Below, piece by piece: positions 6,886 through 8,935 of a stretch of DNA of 8,935 bases. Made by a program: the position numbers and the translations under genes. Positions within the stretch are counted from its first letter, which is position 1; each line of letters begins with the position of its first letter. A model generated the notes under the pieces. That model did no database searches and had not been told where the DNA came from. It was given only the letters and a program-made list of their open reading frames with translations. The stretch comes from Desulfobacterales bacterium (lineage in GTDB: Bacteria; Desulfobacterota; Desulfobacteria; Desulfobacterales; Desulfosalsimonadaceae), in assembly GCA_029933295.1 (NCBI GenBank), contig JAOZOL010000085.1, forward strand, positions 1 through 8,935, read 5' to 3'.

Positions 6886-7295
6886 AACAAATTAGGGAAA
6901 CCCAAAAAAAATACTGCTCAATTGCGATTGCGATTGCGATTTTTGCGGGTATCGTTTTTATCCTGTTTGGTTTTAAACCAATCGGTAAGGGCCTGATCCT
7001 CGGGACCATTTTCAGCATATTCAATTTTATACTGATGGGCGAAACGCTACCTATGCGGATCGGAATTTCCCGCAAAAGGGCCTCTGTCTTTTCGTTTCTG
7101 TCAATATTGTTTCGATATGGACTTCTGGCCATCCCCTTGGTTTTATCCATCAAATTCGACCGCTTTCACCTGGCGGCAACCGTATGCGGGCTTTTCATGA
7201 TCCAGTTTGTAATTCTGTCAGATAGCGTAATCCGCATGGTCTATTCTACAACCCGAGAAAAAAACACCGCTAAAAAAATATTATGGAAGAGCTAG
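6882..7295 (+). CDS. atpI: ATP synthase subunit I (AtpI), c-ring assembly factor
   Basis: A 137-residue protein with four likely membrane helices at about 13-30, 36-52, 67-90 and 96-120. The second has GKGLILGTIFSIFNFILMG (36-54), typical of the AtpI family. In other bacteria, including the Na+-dependent Acetobacterium woodii enzyme, AtpI assists c-ring assembly, which is pertinent given the unusual c subunit two genes downstream. The first helix contains IAIAIAI (14-20), encoded by three tandem ATTGCG hexamers (6921-6938). It overlaps atpZ by 4 bases and atpB by 13 bases, so the three are probably translated together. Confidence 0.85.
   Translation: MKQIRETQKKYCSIAIAIAIFAGIVFILFGFKPIGKGLILGTIFSIFNFILMGETLPMRIGISRKRASVFSFLSILFRYGLLAIPLVLSIKFDRFHLAATVCGLFMIQFVILSDSVIRMVYSTTREKNTAKKILWKS
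6921..6938 (+). repeat. Three tandem ATTGCG hexamers inside atpI
   Basis: ATTGCG occurs three times in a row and is followed by a related ATTTTTGCG. The unit is a multiple of three, so copy changes would lengthen or shorten the first AtpI helix by two residues (Ile-Ala) without a frameshift. Confidence 0.7.
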
Positions 7296-7957
7296 GAAAA
7301 ATACATCAACTCATTGTCCCATTTTTCGGGCACACCATGACATTCAACCTTGAAGTCATCTTAATGACCTGGATTGTCTTTATTGCACTTCTGATATTCG
7401 GTTTTTTTGCAGCCAGAAATAAACGGGTCATCCCCGGACCTGTTCAGGTTGTGGGAGAACTGTTTATTGCACAGCTTTATGGATTGACCGAAGATGCGAT
7501 GGATAAAGAATTGGGGAAAAAATACGGCCCCATGGTCTGTGCTCTGTTTATGTTTCTGCTTTTTTCTAACTGGTCAGGATTGCTTCCTTTTATGGAAGAA
7601 CCGACTAAAGATTTAAATACACCATTGAGTTTGGGTTTGATGGGTTTTTTCATTGCACATTATGCAGGGATCAGGGCTAAAGGATTTAAAGGATATATCA
7701 AAGAATATTTTGAACCGATTTTCTTCATGATGCCGTTAAACCTGATTGGCGAACTGGCAAAGGTGGTCTCCATTTCTTTCCGTCTTTTTGGCAACATTAT
7801 GGGGGGGTCTATTATTATTCTTGTGGTATCACACTTAACATACAGTGTTTTACTGCCCCCGTTTTTAAATGCATTTTTCACCATATTCGTAGGCGCTATT
7901 CAGGCCTTTGTATTTACCATGCTCACCATTGTTTATATCTCGGTACAGGTAAAATAA
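7283..7957 (+). CDS. atpB: F-type ATP synthase subunit a
   Basis: A 224-residue integral membrane protein of usual length. The N-terminal membrane helix is at about 22-43. The conserved core holds LIGELAKVVSISFRLFGNIM (154-173), with the stator arginine R167 (E. coli Arg210), and GAIQAFVFTMLTIVYISV (204-221), with Q207 matching E. coli Gln252. This subunit forms the ion half-channels and the c-ring contact. The position of E. coli Glu219, nine after the arginine, is S176, while E157 lies ten before it; such changes occur across bacteria. The RLFGN motif places the complex in the F class rather than V/A. It overlaps atpI by 13 bases and stops three bases before atpE. No strong ribosome site is seen, consistent with coupling. 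Confidence 0.95.
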   Translation: MEELGKIHQLIVPFFGHTMTFNLEVILMTWIVFIALLIFGFFAARNKRVIPGPVQVVGELFIAQLYGLTEDAMDKELGKKYGPMVCALFMFLLFSNWSGLLPFMEEPTKDLNTPLSLGLMGFFIAHYAGIRAKGFKGYIKEYFEPIFFMMPLNLIGELAKVVSISFRLFGNIMGGSIIILVVSHLTYSVLLPPFLNAFFTIFVGAIQAFVFTMLTIVYISVQVK

Positions 7958-7960
7958 ATC

Positions 7961-8935
7961 ATGACGTATGATATTCAAATATGGGTAAAAGTTGCTGCAT
8001 TTATCGGTGGTGGAATGGCAATGGGTTTTGGTGCCATCGGTGCTGCTATTGGTGAAGGATATACCGCAGCCAGGGCAAATGAAGCAATTGCGAGAAACCC
8101 TGAACTTGCCGGCGATTTATTCAAAACAATGCTTGTCGGGCAGGCTATTGCCGAAACTGCTTCAATTTTTGCCCTTATTATTGCCATGTTGCTATTATTT
8201 GCGGACTTCTCACATGTAACTACTTTGACTATTTCTATATTTCTTGCATCAGGGTTATGCATGGGACTCGGCGCCATTGGTTCCGGCATCGGCTCGGGTC
8301 TGCCTACCGGTGAGGCCTGCGCAGGTATCGTCAGACAACCCGGCATGCGAAACCGGATTACCACAATTATGCTCGCCGGATCAGCCATAGCCCAGAGTCC
8401 GGCTATTTTTGCCCTGGTTACATCACTGATTTTATTGTTTGTTGATTTTACGGGCAGGCCCATATCTCCGACATGGGCAGCAATCATAGGCGCAGGGTTC
8501 GCCGCCGGTCTTGGCGCTATTGGTTCCGGCATCGGTGAAGGCCTTGTGGCAAAATCAGGGTGTGAAGGCATCGCCCGTCAACCGCTTTCTGCAACACTGA
8601 CGACCAATACCATGCTGTTGGGAATGGCTGTAACTGAAACAACGGCTATTTATGGTCTTTTAATCGCCTGTATTCTTATATTTAAAAACTTTCCTGCCGC
8701 CGAATCAATAGCGTCTTCCATGGCCTTAATCTCGGCCGGCTTATGTATGGGTATCGGCGCAATCGGTCCGGGTATTGGAGAAGGTTTTACCGCACAAAGT
8801 GCGGTTCGATGGATAGCCCGTTCTGAATCGTCTGCTGCGCAGTTAACGCGAAGCATGCTGGTCGGCCAGGCAGTGGCCGAATCAACAGGCATTTATGCAC
8901 TGGTTATTTCTCTGGTGCTGATTTTTGTTTTATAG
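7961..8935 (+). CDS. atpE: F-type ATP synthase subunit c, four fused hairpins (eight membrane helices)
   Basis: A 324-residue uninterrupted frame ending in TAG at the last base of the window. It is four tandem c-type hairpins, at about 1-84, 85-166, 167-246 and 247-324, where the usual protein has one. Each has a glycine-rich first helix (GAIGxxIGxG), a polar loop and a second helix with the ion-binding motif. Hairpin 1: E32, loop R45-N-P, IAETASIF (E65, T66, F70). Hairpin 2: S112, R125-Q-P, IAQSPAIF (Q145 replaces Glu). Hairpin 3: E193, R206-Q-P, VTETTAIY (E226, T227, Y231). Hairpin 4: E274, loop ARSE without Q-P, VAESTGIY (E307, S308, Y312). Numbering of hairpin 1 coincides with Ilyobacter tartaricus c. 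Three of four hairpins can bind an ion, with a two-carboxylate, Na+-like motif. ATG is 3 bases after atpB; AGG at 7947-7949 is a weak ribosome site. Confidence 0.95.
   Translation: MTYDIQIWVKVAAFIGGGMAMGFGAIGAAIGEGYTAARANEAIARNPELAGDLFKTMLVGQAIAETASIFALIIAMLLLFADFSHVTTLTISIFLASGLCMGLGAIGSGIGSGLPTGEACAGIVRQPGMRNRITTIMLAGSAIAQSPAIFALVTSLILLFVDFTGRPISPTWAAIIGAGFAAGLGAIGSGIGEGLVAKSGCEGIARQPLSATLTTNTMLLGMAVTETTAIYGLLIACILIFKNFPAAESIASSMALISAGLCMGIGAIGPGIGEGFTAQSAVRWIARSESSAAQLTRSMLVGQAVAESTGIYALVISLVLIFVL
7961..8935 (+). repeat. Tandem, diverged repeat units encoding the four c hairpins
   Basis: The gene is built of units of about 240 bp; equivalent residues lie 80, 81 and 81 codons apart. At DNA level the units have mostly diverged. 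The clearest surviving match I found is 8270-8292 against 8513-8535, 23 bases with one mismatch, encoding the GAIGSGIG turn of hairpins 2 and 3. Confidence 0.8.

Noticed and set aside
7975..8571. Long open frame on the minus strand opposite the c-subunit gene
   Set aside because: Its Pro/Ala/Met-rich repetitive protein is the antisense reading of the glycine-rich c repeats; no ribosome site and no recognisable domain.
7961..8935. V-type or A-type ATPase proteolipid instead of an F-type c subunit
   Set aside because: The adjacent genes are atpZ, atpI and an F-type subunit a with RLFGN and the QAF...TIVY helix; no V/A subunits are present.
7961..8935. Several separate atpE genes fused by a missed stop
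   Set aside because: The frame is open through all junctions, with no stop, ribosome site or spacer between repeats; linkers are short and in frame. An assembly error cannot be excluded without reads.
1..8935. CRISPR array, tRNA, rRNA, insertion sequence or phage attachment site
   Set aside because: No regularly spaced identical repeats, clover-leaf sequence, rRNA segment or transposase was found; repeats seen are the short regulatory ones and the c-hairpin units.

Overview
The window reads as a chromosomal stretch of an anaerobic bacterium, most likely a sulfate-reducing or related Desulfobacterota (inference). The pointers are a corrinoid-protein reductive activator, a small F0 operon (atpZ-atpI-atpB-atpE) not preceded by F1 genes, and a receiver/DUF4388/Roadblock regulator. 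Gene content is not enough to name a genus. No rRNA, tRNA, CRISPR array, insertion sequence or phage gene was seen.

Layout. (1) 1-1705, minus strand: a corrinoid activation protein (N-terminal 2Fe-2S ferredoxin plus ASKHA ATPase), cut by the left edge. Behind it lies a leader with a good promoter, four alternately oriented copies of a CCTGA(A)TTT element and a terminator-like hairpin. (2) 1932-2597 minus and about 2711-3424 plus: two divergent small membrane proteins, one VTT/DedA-like (TVP38/TMEM64) and one of the 'small multidrug export' family. (3) 3510-5117, minus: a secreted endonuclease/exonuclease/phosphatase-fold protein with a C-terminal extension, convergent with the preceding gene. 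(4) 5359-6468, plus: a regulator made of a receiver that lacks its phospho-acceptor aspartate, a DUF4388 (PATAN) domain and a Roadblock/LC7 domain. An AT-rich promoter region with a 21-bp-spaced direct repeat and a dyad over the -10 lies upstream. (5) 6631-8935, plus: atpZ, atpI, atpB and atpE, tightly packed or overlapping, with their own promoter and preceded by a likely terminator.

The standout is the last gene. The F-type c subunit is normally one hairpin of about 80-90 residues. Here a single open reading frame of 324 residues encodes four c-type hairpins in tandem (repeat spacing 80, 81 and 81 residues) and ends with a stop codon on the last base of the window. Hairpins 1, 3 and 4 keep the ion-binding glutamate (E65, E226, E307) and also have a second glutamate in the first helix (E32, E193, E274). 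This is the two-carboxylate pattern reported for the Na+-driven rotor of Fusobacterium nucleatum. Hairpin 2 has lost both (S112 and Q145), so the predicted rotor has three ion sites per four hairpins. That resembles the site-poor rotors of V-type ATPases and the Acetobacterium woodii c1 subunit. The neighbouring a subunit keeps the stator arginine (R167), so the motor looks functional and of F type. The inference is an ATP synthase or ATPase with a lowered ion-to-ATP ratio, possibly Na+-coupled. AtpI, a c-ring assembly factor in other bacteria, and AtpZ sit immediately upstream.
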